A DNA stretch of 64,000 nt from Leptothrix sp. (in: b-proteobacteria) (GTDB lineage Bacteria > Pseudomonadota > Gammaproteobacteria > Burkholderiales > Burkholderiaceae_C). Each line of letters starts with the position of its first letter. Position 1 is the first letter of the stretch. The stretch covers positions 163,569 to 227,568 of the forward strand of contig PNKV01000005.1 in the NCBI GenBank assembly GCA_013822685.1. Direction: 5' to 3'. Below are positions 18,561 through 28,280 of the stretch, in pieces. The position numbers were made by a program, and so were the translations under genes. The notes beneath the pieces are model-generated. The model was not told the DNA's origin, searched no databases, and was given only the letters and a program-made list of their open reading frames with translations.

Positions 18561-19427
18561 ATGATCAAAGAGGAAGAGGAACTGCAGAGCCTGCCGAGGC
18601 TGTCGCGAAGACAGTTCACGGCTGCATTGGGCGCAGCATCGGCGCTGACTGGGGCCCCCGTGGCCTTGGCGCAGACCACCAGCCCGTCCCGGCTGGAACG
18701 TCTGAACGCGATGCTCAATTTGTTTGCCAGGGACACCTTGGCCGGCGTCAGCTCTTTTGCGGTGCCCGGCTCCGATCTCTACTCACTTTGGCAAGGCCAA
18801 TCCACTTGGCAGCCGGGTGGCGTCGCCGCTAAGAACGACGCCTTCCTGGTGTTCATGTTTAACAACTACTTGCCCTTGCCCCCGCCTTTGGGCACCAGCC
18901 TGTCGACCTCGTTGGGGGCGCCCTTGCGCGGCATCACGGTGCCCCTGCCCGATGGCACGAAGTTGGACGTTGGGTCGGCCGTGACGGAGCTGCTCAATGC
19001 CAAGGACAGCTTGCCGCTGGCCACGCTCGTGGCCCTGCTGCTCAACGCGGTGGCCTTGACCGTGCGGCCATCCAGCATCCTGGGCCCGTTCCTGTCGCCG
19101 TTCTCGCGCTTGTCCTGGAAGGACAAGGCGAAGGTGCTCGAGTTGTTTGAAAACCCCGGCCCCGAAGTGCTGAGTGCCATGGGCAACGTGCCCACTGGGC
19201 TGATCAAAACCGTGCTGGCCTACGTGCAGTTGATCGCCGTGGGGCTGTTGGCCTTTGCGGGCTTTGGCAGCTACAGCGAATGGGCCAACCTCGACCCCGC
19301 GACCCGCCAGTTGAAGTCACGCCCCGTGGGTTGGACTTTATCCAAGTACCAGCCCGATGGGCCGGTGGAAGGGTGGGATGAATTCCGTGGCTATTACCAA
19401 GACAGAAGGAGTGCAAGCGATGCGTGA
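18561..19427 (+). CDS. TAT-signal protein, probable partner subunit of the downstream GMC oxidoreductase
   Basis: Twin-arginine leader SRRQFTAALGAASALTGAPVALA; overlaps the downstream GMC gene; GGAGG upstream of the start. Confidence 0.65.
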   Translation: MIKEEEELQSLPRLSRRQFTAALGAASALTGAPVALAQTTSPSRLERLNAMLNLFARDTLAGVSSFAVPGSDLYSLWQGQSTWQPGGVAAKNDAFLVFMFNNYLPLPPPLGTSLSTSLGAPLRGITVPLPDGTKLDVGSAVTELLNAKDSLPLATLVALLLNAVALTVRPSSILGPFLSPFSRLSWKDKAKVLELFENPGPEVLSAMGNVPTGLIKTVLAYVQLIAVGLLAFAGFGSYSEWANLDPATRQLKSRPVGWTLSKYQPDGPVEGWDEFRGYYQDRRSASDA

Positions 19428-21195
19428 CGTGATCGTGATTGGATCGGGCGGCGGCGGCCCGGTCGTGGCCAAGGAGTTGGCTGCCCGTGGCCTGGACGTG
19501 CTGCTGCTGGAAGCCGGCCCCCGCAACGCCAAGGTCGAAGAGGCCTGGTCGCATTACGAGGACGACCAGAACAACCTGTTCAAGGGCGCTTTGCGTTGGG
19601 GCCCCGCGGCCCGTGCCAAGACCAACTGGTTCCGTGAGACACCTCAGCGCTCGTACATCACCCAGGTGGCGGGCGTGGGCGGCACCACCAACCACTATTT
19701 TGGCAACTGCCCCAGGTCAATGCCGGGCGTGTTCACGGGCTACGAAGGGGCCGACCGTGCGGCTTATGACGTGGCCCATCTGTTCCCTTTCACCTACCGA
19801 GAGCTGGTACCTTACTACCAGTGGGTGGAGCACACGCTGCCCGTGAAGACGGCGCCCATGGGCACCAAGGAGCAGGTGTTTTTCAGGGGGTGCGAAGGCA
19901 TTGGCTTGCCGGTGCAGACCACCAAGGACGCCACACGGGATGCGTTTCGGCCGCAAGAGAACTCGATCCTGCAGCCGCAGGGCAATGCCGGCCTGACCAC
20001 GAATGCTGCGCTGCTGCGGTATCCACAGGCGCAGGGCTGCACCTTCTGTGGCTATTGCTACCAGGGCTGCAAAGAGCCGATCCGGTCGCCAGCCAACCTC
20101 AAGGCCAAACGGGCCACTTCGACCAGCTATGTGCCCATGGCGCTCACGGCCGATTTGTGGATGCCCGGGGGCAAGGCGGTGTCACTCGTGGCCAATGCCT
20201 TTGTCACCAAGGTGCTCACCGCCACCGAGTCCGGCCAGGTGGTGGCCAAGGGGGTGACGTGGCGCGACACGGAAACCGGGCTGAGCTACACGGAGGACGC
20301 CAAGGTGGTTGTGATGTCGGCCGGGTGCGTGGAGGACCCGCGCCTGTGGTTGAACAGCGGCCTGCCCAATCCCAATGGCTGGGTGGGCAAGGGCCTGACG
20401 GACCATGCGCTGGATTGGGTGATTGGCGTCATGCCTTACGACACCAACTCATCCAAAGGGCCAGCCTCGGCGGCGAGGGCGGATTTCCCGGGCGTGGGTT
20501 GCGTGGAGAACGTGGGGCTGCCACCGGCCTTGCAAGGCCTGACGGCCAGCTTCAGCGACAGCGGCGTGCGGGGCGCCTACAACGTGGGCCGGGGTGAAAC
20601 CGGGCCGTGGACGGGCCAGACCGGCCGCGCTATGGGGCATGAGATCAAGGACCTGCTGTCCAACGTCAACCGCCTGCTCAATGTGCTGGTGTTGACGGAC
20701 GACGATGTGGAAGCACAGAACCAGGTCTCGTTGTCGTCCGTCTTCCCGCCGGACGAGCACGGCAAGATCCCCAAGGTCGAGATCCAGAAGCGCCAACGCA
20801 GCGCCCGCACCTTGAGCAACCGCCGCAAGCTGGCCGAGCGTGCCGCGCTGATCCTCAAGGCGGCGGGCGCCACCAAGGTCATCCGGCCTGACTTTCCGCC
20901 CTTGCTGCTGCACATGCAGTCGTCCATGCGCATGGGATCGGACGCGGCCACATCGGTGCTGGATGCGAATGCGGAGGCGCGGTGGGTGAAGCGCCTGTTT
21001 GTGGCCGACAACGCCGCGCTGGCCAATGCCTGCGGGGGCATGAACCCCACCTTGACCACGCAGGCCTTGGCCACTCGCACGTCGGAGAAGATCTTCCAGC
21101 TGTACTTCGGCGGCAGCCCGTGGGTGAGCCGTGAGGCGCCGTTGTCGTCGGTGGATGACCGCGTGACGCAGGCGGTGGTGCAGCGGGGGCTGTGA
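19420..21195 (+). CDS. GMC family oxidoreductase
   Basis: MRDVIVIGSGGGGPVVAKELAARGLDVLLLEAGP; GVGGTTNHYFGNCPR; C-terminal SMRMGSDAATSVLD...NACGGMNPTLTTQALA. Confidence 0.9.
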   Translation: MRDVIVIGSGGGGPVVAKELAARGLDVLLLEAGPRNAKVEEAWSHYEDDQNNLFKGALRWGPAARAKTNWFRETPQRSYITQVAGVGGTTNHYFGNCPRSMPGVFTGYEGADRAAYDVAHLFPFTYRELVPYYQWVEHTLPVKTAPMGTKEQVFFRGCEGIGLPVQTTKDATRDAFRPQENSILQPQGNAGLTTNAALLRYPQAQGCTFCGYCYQGCKEPIRSPANLKAKRATSTSYVPMALTADLWMPGGKAVSLVANAFVTKVLTATESGQVVAKGVTWRDTETGLSYTEDAKVVVMSAGCVEDPRLWLNSGLPNPNGWVGKGLTDHALDWVIGVMPYDTNSSKGPASAARADFPGVGCVENVGLPPALQGLTASFSDSGVRGAYNVGRGETGPWTGQTGRAMGHEIKDLLSNVNRLLNVLVLTDDDVEAQNQVSLSSVFPPDEHGKIPKVEIQKRQRSARTLSNRRKLAERAALILKAAGATKVIRPDFPPLLLHMQSSMRMGSDAATSVLDANAEARWVKRLFVADNAALANACGGMNPTLTTQALATRTSEKIFQLYFGGSPWVSREAPLSSVDDRVTQAVVQRGL

Positions 21196-21213
21196 GAAAG
21201 CTAAACTCAAGGC

Positions 21214-21753
21214 ATGTCCTTGTCCCATGCCTTGCTGACCTCGCTGCTTGAAAAGTCATCGTCGGGCTATGACCTGGCCCGACGATTCGACAAGTCGATC
21301 GGATTTTTCTGGCACGCCACGCACCAGCAGATCTACCGTGAATTGGCCCGCATGGAAAAGGCCGGCTGGATTGCGTCAGAAGCAGCGCCTGATGGCGGCA
21401 AGACCCGCAAACGCATCTACCAGGTGCTGAGCGATGGCCAGCAGGAGCTGCAACGCTGGGCGCGCGAGCCCGCTCCGCCCATGGACATGCGCGACGAGTT
21501 GATGGTGCGCCTGCGTGCCGATGCGGCCGTGGGGCCCTTGGGGCTGGATGTGGAGCTGGAGCGCCGTTTGGCCCTGCACCAGGCCAAGCTGCAAGCCTAC
21601 CGGGCCATTGAGCAGCGCGACTTTGGCGCGCACAAGCAGCCTTTGTCGCGCGAGGCGCAGATCCAGCATTTGATCCTGAAGACGGGGATCATGTATGAGC
21701 AAAGCTGGATCGATTGGTCGCGTGAGGCGATTGAAGTGCTGCGGCAGGCCTGA
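21214..21753 (+). CDS. PadR family transcriptional regulator
   Basis: HALLTSLLEKSSSGYDLARRFDKSIGFFWHATHQQIYRELARMEKAGWI and C-terminal Vir_act_alpha-like domain. Confidence 0.92.
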   Translation: MSLSHALLTSLLEKSSSGYDLARRFDKSIGFFWHATHQQIYRELARMEKAGWIASEAAPDGGKTRKRIYQVLSDGQQELQRWAREPAPPMDMRDELMVRLRADAAVGPLGLDVELERRLALHQAKLQAYRAIEQRDFGAHKQPLSREAQIQHLILKTGIMYEQSWIDWSREAIEVLRQA

Positions 21754-21849
21754 TAAACGGTTACTCATTCGTGGGCCAAACATTGGCCAAACGCGGTCCA
21801 TGCCTATAAATTATCTCCATGACCATTTGAATGGCTTGGGAGGAGAAAA

Positions 21850-23337
21850 ATGGACCGAGGGATTGATCGGGCGGTGGATGTGCTCATCGTGGGAGCAGGC
21901 CCCACGGGCATAGGCGCAAGCTGGCGCATCCAAGAGTTGCGTGAACTGGGCTTGAATGCCGTGCACGACTGGTTGCTGGTGGAGCAGTGCAGTGCGCCTG
22001 GCGGCATGGCCGCATCGTTCCGCGATGCCCAAGGTTTTACCTGGGATATTGGGGTGCATGTCATCTATTCGCACTACCCGTATTTCAATGAGTTTTTGAA
22101 AGAGGTGCTGGGCGAGGGCATCCTTCTGCATCCCCGCAAAGGCTGGGTCTGGCTCAAGGGAAACTACGTCCCTTTTCCTCTTCAAAATAACTTGCAGCGC
22201 TTGCCTGCCGATGATTTGCTGGCATGCGTGGCCAGCTTTCCGAACGCTGCCGCGGCCAACCCCGCACCTGCCAATTTCTCTCAATGGATCAGTCAGCACT
22301 TTGGCACCGGCTTGGCTGATCTGTTCTTTCTGCCTTATGCCTACAAGATGTGGGCTTACCCGGCCGAGCAGCTGGCCACCACATGGACCGAACGCAAAAG
22401 CAGCTCGAAGTACCAGAATGTGCAGCGGACCAGTTTGCTGCCCTTGGTTGAAAACCTCATCCGCCAGCAAGACACCCCGGGCTGGGATGGGGCCGTTCCT
22501 TTTCCTTACCCTGCCAAAGGCGGTGCTGGGGCGTTGTGGAGCAAGGCCTTTTCGCGCCTGCCCAAGGAGCACGCTCAACTGGGCAAGGGCGTGGTGTCCA
22601 TCGACACCACCTCCCGAGTGGCCACCTTGTCCAGCGGTGAGCGGGTGCGCTATGCCAGCCTGTTGAGCAGCATGCCGTTGGATGCTTTCGTGGATCGCCT
22701 GGATGAAGGCTTTCGTGCCCGGTTGCCCGCGCCCGTGTTGAAGCACAGCAGCAGCCACGTCATTGGCGTGGGCGTGCATGGTGCGGTGCCAGAGCATCTG
22801 CGCGATAAATTCTGGATCCAGTTTGCGCAACTCGATCTGCCTTTTTTCCGCATCTCGATCACGTCCAATTACTCGCCTGACAACGTGCCCTCGTCTGGGG
22901 ATTTCTGGTCATTGATGTGCGAGGTCAGCGAGTCGCCGCTCAAGCCCGTGAACCATCAAACGGTGGTGCCCGATGTGATCGCGGCGCTGAGGCTCGTGGG
23001 CCTGTTGAGCCCAGAGCATGAGATTGCCTCGATCTGGCATCGGCCCATCGCTTATGGGTATCCGGTGCCTTGCCTTGAGCGCGATGCTTATCTGGAAGAA
23101 GTACAGGCGCTGCTCAAAGAGAACGGCATCTACAGCCGCGGGCGCTTCGGGGGCTGGAAATACGAGGTGTCCAACCAGGACAATGCGTTCATGCAGGGCG
23201 TGGAGGCCATTGACAACATGGTGTTGGGCACTGAAGAGTTGACCTACATGCACCCTGAGCTGGTTTGCCGGACGATTGTTGACCGACAGGCCGGCCGCTC
23301 GTTTTTGAATCGACACAAAATGGTTCGGCCAGCATGA
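21850..23337 (+). CDS. FAD-dependent amine oxidase / UDP-galactopyranose-mutase-like protein
   Basis: VDVLIVGAGPTGIGASWRIQE...VEQCSAPGGMAASFRDAQGFTWDIGVHVIYSHY. Confidence 0.82.
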   Translation: MDRGIDRAVDVLIVGAGPTGIGASWRIQELRELGLNAVHDWLLVEQCSAPGGMAASFRDAQGFTWDIGVHVIYSHYPYFNEFLKEVLGEGILLHPRKGWVWLKGNYVPFPLQNNLQRLPADDLLACVASFPNAAAANPAPANFSQWISQHFGTGLADLFFLPYAYKMWAYPAEQLATTWTERKSSSKYQNVQRTSLLPLVENLIRQQDTPGWDGAVPFPYPAKGGAGALWSKAFSRLPKEHAQLGKGVVSIDTTSRVATLSSGERVRYASLLSSMPLDAFVDRLDEGFRARLPAPVLKHSSSHVIGVGVHGAVPEHLRDKFWIQFAQLDLPFFRISITSNYSPDNVPSSGDFWSLMCEVSESPLKPVNHQTVVPDVIAALRLVGLLSPEHEIASIWHRPIAYGYPVPCLERDAYLEEVQALLKENGIYSRGRFGGWKYEVSNQDNAFMQGVEAIDNMVLGTEELTYMHPELVCRTIVDRQAGRSFLNRHKMVRPA

Positions 23338-23972
23338 AGCAAGAGCCGATCTATGAGGTGGCCAAGCGCATTTTTGACGTGACGGTGGTCTTGGCCTTGC
23401 TGCCGCTGGTGTTGCTTGTGGTGGTGGTTTGCGGGCTTTTGATCCGCCTGCAAAGCCCGGGCCCCTTGCTGCTGTTCCAGATCAGGGAAGGGCGCCACGG
23501 GCGGTGCTTTGAGTTGCTGAAGCTCCGAACCATGCACATGGATTCCGAAGCGCGCTTGAAGCAGCACCTTGACGCAGACCCGCGCGCCCGAGAGCAGTGG
23601 GAGCGGTATCTCTGTTTGCCCCATGACCCGCGAGTGGCAGGGGCGGTTGCCAACTTTTGCCGCCGTTATTCGATTGACGAGGTACCCCAGCTTTGGAATG
23701 TTTTGTTGGGGCACATGAGCCTGGTGGGGCCGCGCCCCATGATCCCCGCCGATGCCCGAAGGTTCTTCAGCGAAGAGGTGCGCCAGCTGCGGCTGCAGGT
23801 CAAACCTGGCCTGACCGGCTTGTGGCAGGCCACGCGCGTCAGCAAGAAAGACATGCTGGACAGCATGGCCGTGCGGGATCTTGACTACCTGAAAAGACGA
23901 TCGTTGGTGCTGGACCTGTGGATCTGCTTGCGCACCTTCAAATCCGTTTTATCAGGCGGCGGTCAATATTGA
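23334..23972 (+). CDS. Sugar transferase (bacterial polyprenyl-phosphate glycosyl-1-P transferase core)
   Basis: KRIFDVTVVLALLPLVLLV...LKLRTMHMDSEARL...RRYSIDEVPQLWNVLLGHMSLVGPRPMIP...VKPGLTGLWQ. Confidence 0.93.
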   Translation: MKQEPIYEVAKRIFDVTVVLALLPLVLLVVVVCGLLIRLQSPGPLLLFQIREGRHGRCFELLKLRTMHMDSEARLKQHLDADPRAREQWERYLCLPHDPRVAGAVANFCRRYSIDEVPQLWNVLLGHMSLVGPRPMIPADARRFFSEEVRQLRLQVKPGLTGLWQATRVSKKDMLDSMAVRDLDYLKRRSLVLDLWICLRTFKSVLSGGGQY

Positions 23973-25189
23973 CCTGGCGTGGTGCCGGCCATTTTGGCCG
24001 TGAGGGCTGGCAGGGTGATACCGGGCTCGCCCTGCAAGGCCTGCTGCCATGCTTGCCAGGCTTGATCGACCAAGGCGGTGTAGCTTTGTTTGAACTGCTG
24101 CTTTGAAAAGCGCAGTGCGTTTTCGCGGCAGGCCTGGGGCGTGATGCTGGCCTCGTGCTGCTCAAACTCGGCAAGGGCTTGGCGAATGGCTTCAGGCGTG
24201 GCCTCATTGAACAGCACGCCGGTGGGTGCTTGGTGTTGCCCGAGGGGCCTGACGATCTCGGCCGTGCCGCCCCGGGCCAGGCCGATGACCGGTGCCCCGG
24301 CGGCCTGCGCCTCTGCCACGATGATGCCGAAGTCTTCTTCGGCCGCGAACACAAAGGCCCGGGCTCGCCCCATGTGGTCCGCCATGGCCTCGTCGCTCAC
24401 CCACCCCAGAAACTCGATGTTGGCACCGGCCCGAGCCCGAAGCCTTTGCTCTTGAGGCCCGTGGCCCGCCACGACCAGCCTGCGCTGTGGCGTTGCTGCA
24501 AAGGCGTCGATGACGGCATCCATGCGCTTGAACGGGTTCATGAACGACGCGCAGAAATAAAAGTCTTCGCGCGCGGCCGCTGGTTGAAAGCGATCGACAT
24601 CAACCGGCGGATAGATCTTGAGCGCATCGCGGCGGTAGGTTTTCCAGATGCGCCGCCTGATGTAGTCCGAGTTGGCGATCATCAGGTCGACGCCACTGGC
24701 GGCGCGCGCATCCCACCCGCGGATGCGGTGAAACAACCAAGACGCAAGCATGCGTTTCGGGCCGGTTTTGTACCCGAAGTTGTCCAGGTAATCCAGCAGC
24801 TTGTCCCAGGCAAAGCGGGGTGGCGAATGGATGTAGGAGATGTGCAATTGGTCGGGGCCCACTGTCACACCTTTGGCAAAGGCGTGGCTTCCGGATAAAA
24901 CGAGGTCGTAGCCCCGCAGGTCATGCAACTCAACCGCCAAGGGCATGAACGGGGCGAGCTTCCAGTAATGTTTCTTGGCTCCGGGAATGTGCTGCACAAA
25001 GCTGGTGTTGATTTTTCTGCCCGCGCCCAATTGCTGGCGCTGGGTGTCTGAAAAAAAATCAACCGTGACGAACAGGTCTGCCTTTGGATAGCACTCGAGC
25101 ATGTCGATCAACACCCGCTCGCCACCACCCAAAGTGACCAACCAGTCGTAAACAATCGCAATGCGAGGCGCCGATGAATTGAGCGCCAT
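23963..25189 (-). CDS. Glycosyltransferase (GT4-like)
   Basis: DWLVTLGGGERVLIDMLECYP...RRLVVAGHGPQEQRLRARAGANIEFLGWVSDEAMADHMGRARAFVFAAEEDFGIIVAEAQAAGAPVIGLARGGTAEIV. Confidence 0.92.
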   Translation of the reverse strand: MALNSSAPRIAIVYDWLVTLGGGERVLIDMLECYPKADLFVTVDFFSDTQRQQLGAGRKINTSFVQHIPGAKKHYWKLAPFMPLAVELHDLRGYDLVLSGSHAFAKGVTVGPDQLHISYIHSPPRFAWDKLLDYLDNFGYKTGPKRMLASWLFHRIRGWDARAASGVDLMIANSDYIRRRIWKTYRRDALKIYPPVDVDRFQPAAAREDFYFCASFMNPFKRMDAVIDAFAATPQRRLVVAGHGPQEQRLRARAGANIEFLGWVSDEAMADHMGRARAFVFAAEEDFGIIVAEAQAAGAPVIGLARGGTAEIVRPLGQHQAPTGVLFNEATPEAIRQALAEFEQHEASITPQACRENALRFSKQQFKQSYTALVDQAWQAWQQALQGEPGITLPALTAKMAGTTPGQY

Positions 25190-25192
25190 GGC

Positions 25193-25840
25193 TTACATGA
25201 AATGCCGTGCAAGCATGAATGCCTCGGCATAGGGGGCGCCAATTTGCAGTCCACGCGATTTCAAGCGCACCAGGAGGTCGTCGGCTTGCCGCCCAAACGC
25301 TTGCTCGGTGGGGTAGGCGTTCATGGCCGCCACTTTGCGTTGGGCATCTTCTTCATCCAACAAGACAAACATGTTGGGGCTGAAAGATGTGTCGTAGGCC
25401 TGATCGGTGGAGGTTGCAGTTTCAAAGAAAGCCACCGAGCGCCGGCGCCTGAATGGCCGAGTGCCAATCTCGACGGCCCGGCTGACTGCGCGATGCGCCT
25501 GATGAACGTCGTGCGGCCAATGCGTCAAGACCATGTCGCTCCACTCGATGTGCGGCAGCAGCGCGGCGTGGATTTGCTCGACATGCTGGTCGGCCGTCAA
25601 GTCAACCAAACCGGTATTGAGCATGAGCGCCTCTGCGTTCAATATCTCGCAGGCGTGCGCAAAGTGCTCGGCCAATTCGGCCTGGTGGGCAAGACCCCGG
25701 ATGTCACCCCTTTGCAAGGGCAGAACCACTTTGCAGGTGGCGCCTTCACGCACCCAACGGCTGATGGTGCCTCCGCAGCCAAGCGTTTCATCGTCGGGGT
25801 GAGCGATCACGACCAGGATTTTGCGGCCTTTCATTTCCAT
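25193..25840 (-). CDS. PIG-L family deacetylase
   Basis: ILVVIAHPDDETLGCGGTISRWVREGATCKVV...THWPHDVHQAHRAVSRAVEIGTRP. Confidence 0.92.
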   Translation of the reverse strand: MEMKGRKILVVIAHPDDETLGCGGTISRWVREGATCKVVLPLQRGDIRGLAHQAELAEHFAHACEILNAEALMLNTGLVDLTADQHVEQIHAALLPHIEWSDMVLTHWPHDVHQAHRAVSRAVEIGTRPFRRRRSVAFFETATSTDQAYDTSFSPNMFVLLDEEDAQRKVAAMNAYPTEQAFGRQADDLLVRLKSRGLQIGAPYAEAFMLARHFM

Positions 25841-26778
25841 GAAGTGCCATACCGGTGGTGAATGCCATACAGAGACAGCGCTGAATCAATTTGATGAGCC
25901 GGCAAGGCCTCGTACCACTTCAAGGATTCAGCCAGCCCCGTATCCCAGGGGGTGAATGAAACCTCGGGCAATAGTTTTTGCAGCGGTTTGATGTCGGCCA
26001 CCAATCGGGTGTTGGGCGTTTCGCCTCGGCGCATGTCGATGTGGGCAATGCCAGCGCGGTTGTCAAAATACTGGTTGACCGCCTCTGCCACGGCATTGAC
26101 GGTGATTTCTTGCCCCGTGCCGCAATCAAATGGCTCTGGCGTGAACGGTGCCCGCATGATATCGACCGTGATTCGGGCGGTGTCGCGCGAGTAAATCATA
26201 TCAACGGTTTGTTCACCATTGCCATAAATTTGAATGGGCAGCCCTCGCAAAGCCTGTGCAGCAAACACGGGCAGGATTTTACGGACAGGCGCCAGTTTTT
26301 GGCCCGGCCCATAAACATTCAAAAACCGCATGATCGAGACTTGAACCGGGTTGTGCCGGGTAAACAAGCGCGCCATTTGTTCAGCAGCGTGCTTGGTCAC
26401 CGTGTAGGTATTAAGCCAAACGCTGGGTTTTGACGACAAGAAAACCCGTGGCACCATGCATTTGACGGCAGCCTCCAGGACATTTAGCGCCCCCATGACA
26501 TTGACCTCCATGGAGCCGCGCAAATCGCACTCTAGCTCAGAGGTGCCCAGCCGGGCCGCAAAATGGTAAACCTCGTCAACGCCCTCAAGGCAAGGAATCA
26601 ACTCGCTCATTTGCATGATATCGGCTTGCAAATAAGTGACCTTGTTGCGCCGATGTTGATCCAGGTAATTTTCGGGCCAATAAATATCTATGGCCACGAC
26701 TTCGCACCCGCGTGTCAGTAATTCTTCTATGACCGCCTGGCCGAGAAACCCTTTAGCCCCGATGATTGCTGCACGCAT
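25831..26778 (-). CDS. NAD-dependent epimerase/dehydratase
   Basis: MRAAIIGAKGFLGQAVIEELLTRGCEVVAID...VYHFAA...YTVTKHAAEQMARLF...NVYGPGQ. Confidence 0.92.
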   Translation of the reverse strand: MRAAIIGAKGFLGQAVIEELLTRGCEVVAIDIYWPENYLDQHRRNKVTYLQADIMQMSELIPCLEGVDEVYHFAARLGTSELECDLRGSMEVNVMGALNVLEAAVKCMVPRVFLSSKPSVWLNTYTVTKHAAEQMARLFTRHNPVQVSIMRFLNVYGPGQKLAPVRKILPVFAAQALRGLPIQIYGNGEQTVDMIYSRDTARITVDIMRAPFTPEPFDCGTGQEITVNAVAEAVNQYFDNRAGIAHIDMRRGETPNTRLVADIKPLQKLLPEVSFTPWDTGLAESLKWYEALPAHQIDSALSLYGIHHRYGTSWK

Positions 26779-26858
26779 GAGTGCCTCCCAATTTGAATAA
26801 TAAAGCGCAAATTAAAATGCGCTGGTAGCTAAGATAGCACCGTCATTCAATGAAAGGC

Positions 26859-26878
26859 TACCCCTTGATTCAGGGGTA
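26859..26878. other. Short intergenic stem-loop
   Basis: TACCCCTTGATTCAGGGGTA; similar core to the CCCCTGATTCCGGGG hairpin at 17813-17827. Confidence 0.4.
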
Positions 26879-26938
26879 ATAATTTAAATGTAATATTTAT
26901 TAAAATACGTTATCTGATTTGAGAAAACGCACGCGGGT

Positions 26939-28213
26939 TTAAGCCAACGCTGGCCGAGGTGTAGCACCACGTGCAATGCGCAGGCCGACCAAGCTGGCTG
27001 AGGCAATGCCCAACACCAGCACAAACGAAGCACCATAAAAGATGCCGCTGGGGTGCCCGTGGTCCAGCATGGCGCCGAAGACGGGCGCGGCCACGGCAAA
27101 GCCCAGGTCCAGCCCCGAATAAACCGTGCCGTAGACGCGGCCTGTTGCCCCTGGGGGTGATGCCCGCTTGATGAGCATGTCGCGCGAAGGGCCGGCCAGG
27201 CCAGTGCCAAAACCCGCCAGCGCAGCCGCACCCGCGGCGACGTAGGGTGGCAACCAGCCCGTGGCTGTCAACAGCAATAGCAGGGCTGCGACGCTCATGG
27301 CGGCGGCAATGGTGCGTTCAAGCCGCGCGACTTTGGCCACCAAGAAGCCGCCCAGCACCATGCCTGCGGCGCCGCACAGCATGTAGCCGGTGACCACAAA
27401 TGCGGTGATCGACACCGGCAGGCCGTACATGCGCCCAAGGGCGGGGCTGGCAAAGCTTTGGATGGCGCTGAGCGCGGCCGTGGTCCAGAAGAAAAACGAG
27501 AAGCACAGCCACACCGAGGGCAGCTTCAGAAAAGCCATGGGGTGCTCGCTGGCGACAGGCTGAGTGGAGCTGGCCTTGTGCTCATGGCCCCAGCTGCCTT
27601 GGCGGTCGTCGATGGCGTCGCGGTTGAGCAGCAGCAAACCCAGCACGCCCAGGCCGATCAGGGCCGTGCCAAGGTAGGCGGTGCGCCAATCGCCCGCCCA
27701 GGTGCTGATGCCAATCAAAAACACCGGCGCCAAGGCCCAACCCAGGTTGCCCGAAATGCCATGGATGGAGAAAGCATGGCCCAGCCGGGGTGCCGACACC
27801 CGCTTGTTCAAGATTGTGAAATCGGCAGGGTGAAAAGGCGCGTTGCCCAAGCCGGCCAAGGCCGAGGCCAACATCAGGCCGTGATAACTGTGGGCCGAGG
27901 CAGCGGCCAGTGAGGCCGCCACGAAGCAGCCCAGAGCCGACAGCAAGACAGGGCGTGCGCCCACGCGGTCCACCAGGAAACCGGCCAAGGCCTGGCCCAC
28001 GCCAGAGATGACGAAAAACAGGGTGACCAGCAAGCCGAGCTGTGAGTAGCTCAGGCCAAAGTCGCGGATGAACAGCGGGAACAGCGGCGGCAGCAGCATG
28101 TGGTGGAAATGCGAGGTGCCATGGGCCAGGCCGATGAGGCCGATGGTCCGGAAATCCTGGGTGGGGCTGGTGGTTGGCGCGCTGCTCATGCCCAATTTTA
28201 AGGGCGCGGACAT
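26939..28213 (-). CDS. MFS transporter
   Basis: 12-TM pattern; GVGQALAGFLVDRVGARPVLL-type loop; actual start may be 28189. Confidence 0.9.
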   Translation of the reverse strand: MSAPLKLGMSSAPTTSPTQDFRTIGLIGLAHGTSHFHHMLLPPLFPLFIRDFGLSYSQLGLLVTLFFVISGVGQALAGFLVDRVGARPVLLSALGCFVAASLAAASAHSYHGLMLASALAGLGNAPFHPADFTILNKRVSAPRLGHAFSIHGISGNLGWALAPVFLIGISTWAGDWRTAYLGTALIGLGVLGLLLLNRDAIDDRQGSWGHEHKASSTQPVASEHPMAFLKLPSVWLCFSFFFWTTAALSAIQSFASPALGRMYGLPVSITAFVVTGYMLCGAAGMVLGGFLVAKVARLERTIAAAMSVAALLLLLTATGWLPPYVAAGAAALAGFGTGLAGPSRDMLIKRASPPGATGRVYGTVYSGLDLGFAVAAPVFGAMLDHGHPSGIFYGASFVLVLGIASASLVGLRIARGATPRPALA

Positions 28214-28280
28214 AACCGGTGGGCGTGCGGGCCATGGCGAGTGCCACTGCCGGGCGCGTACACTCCGCGGCTGCTACTTG

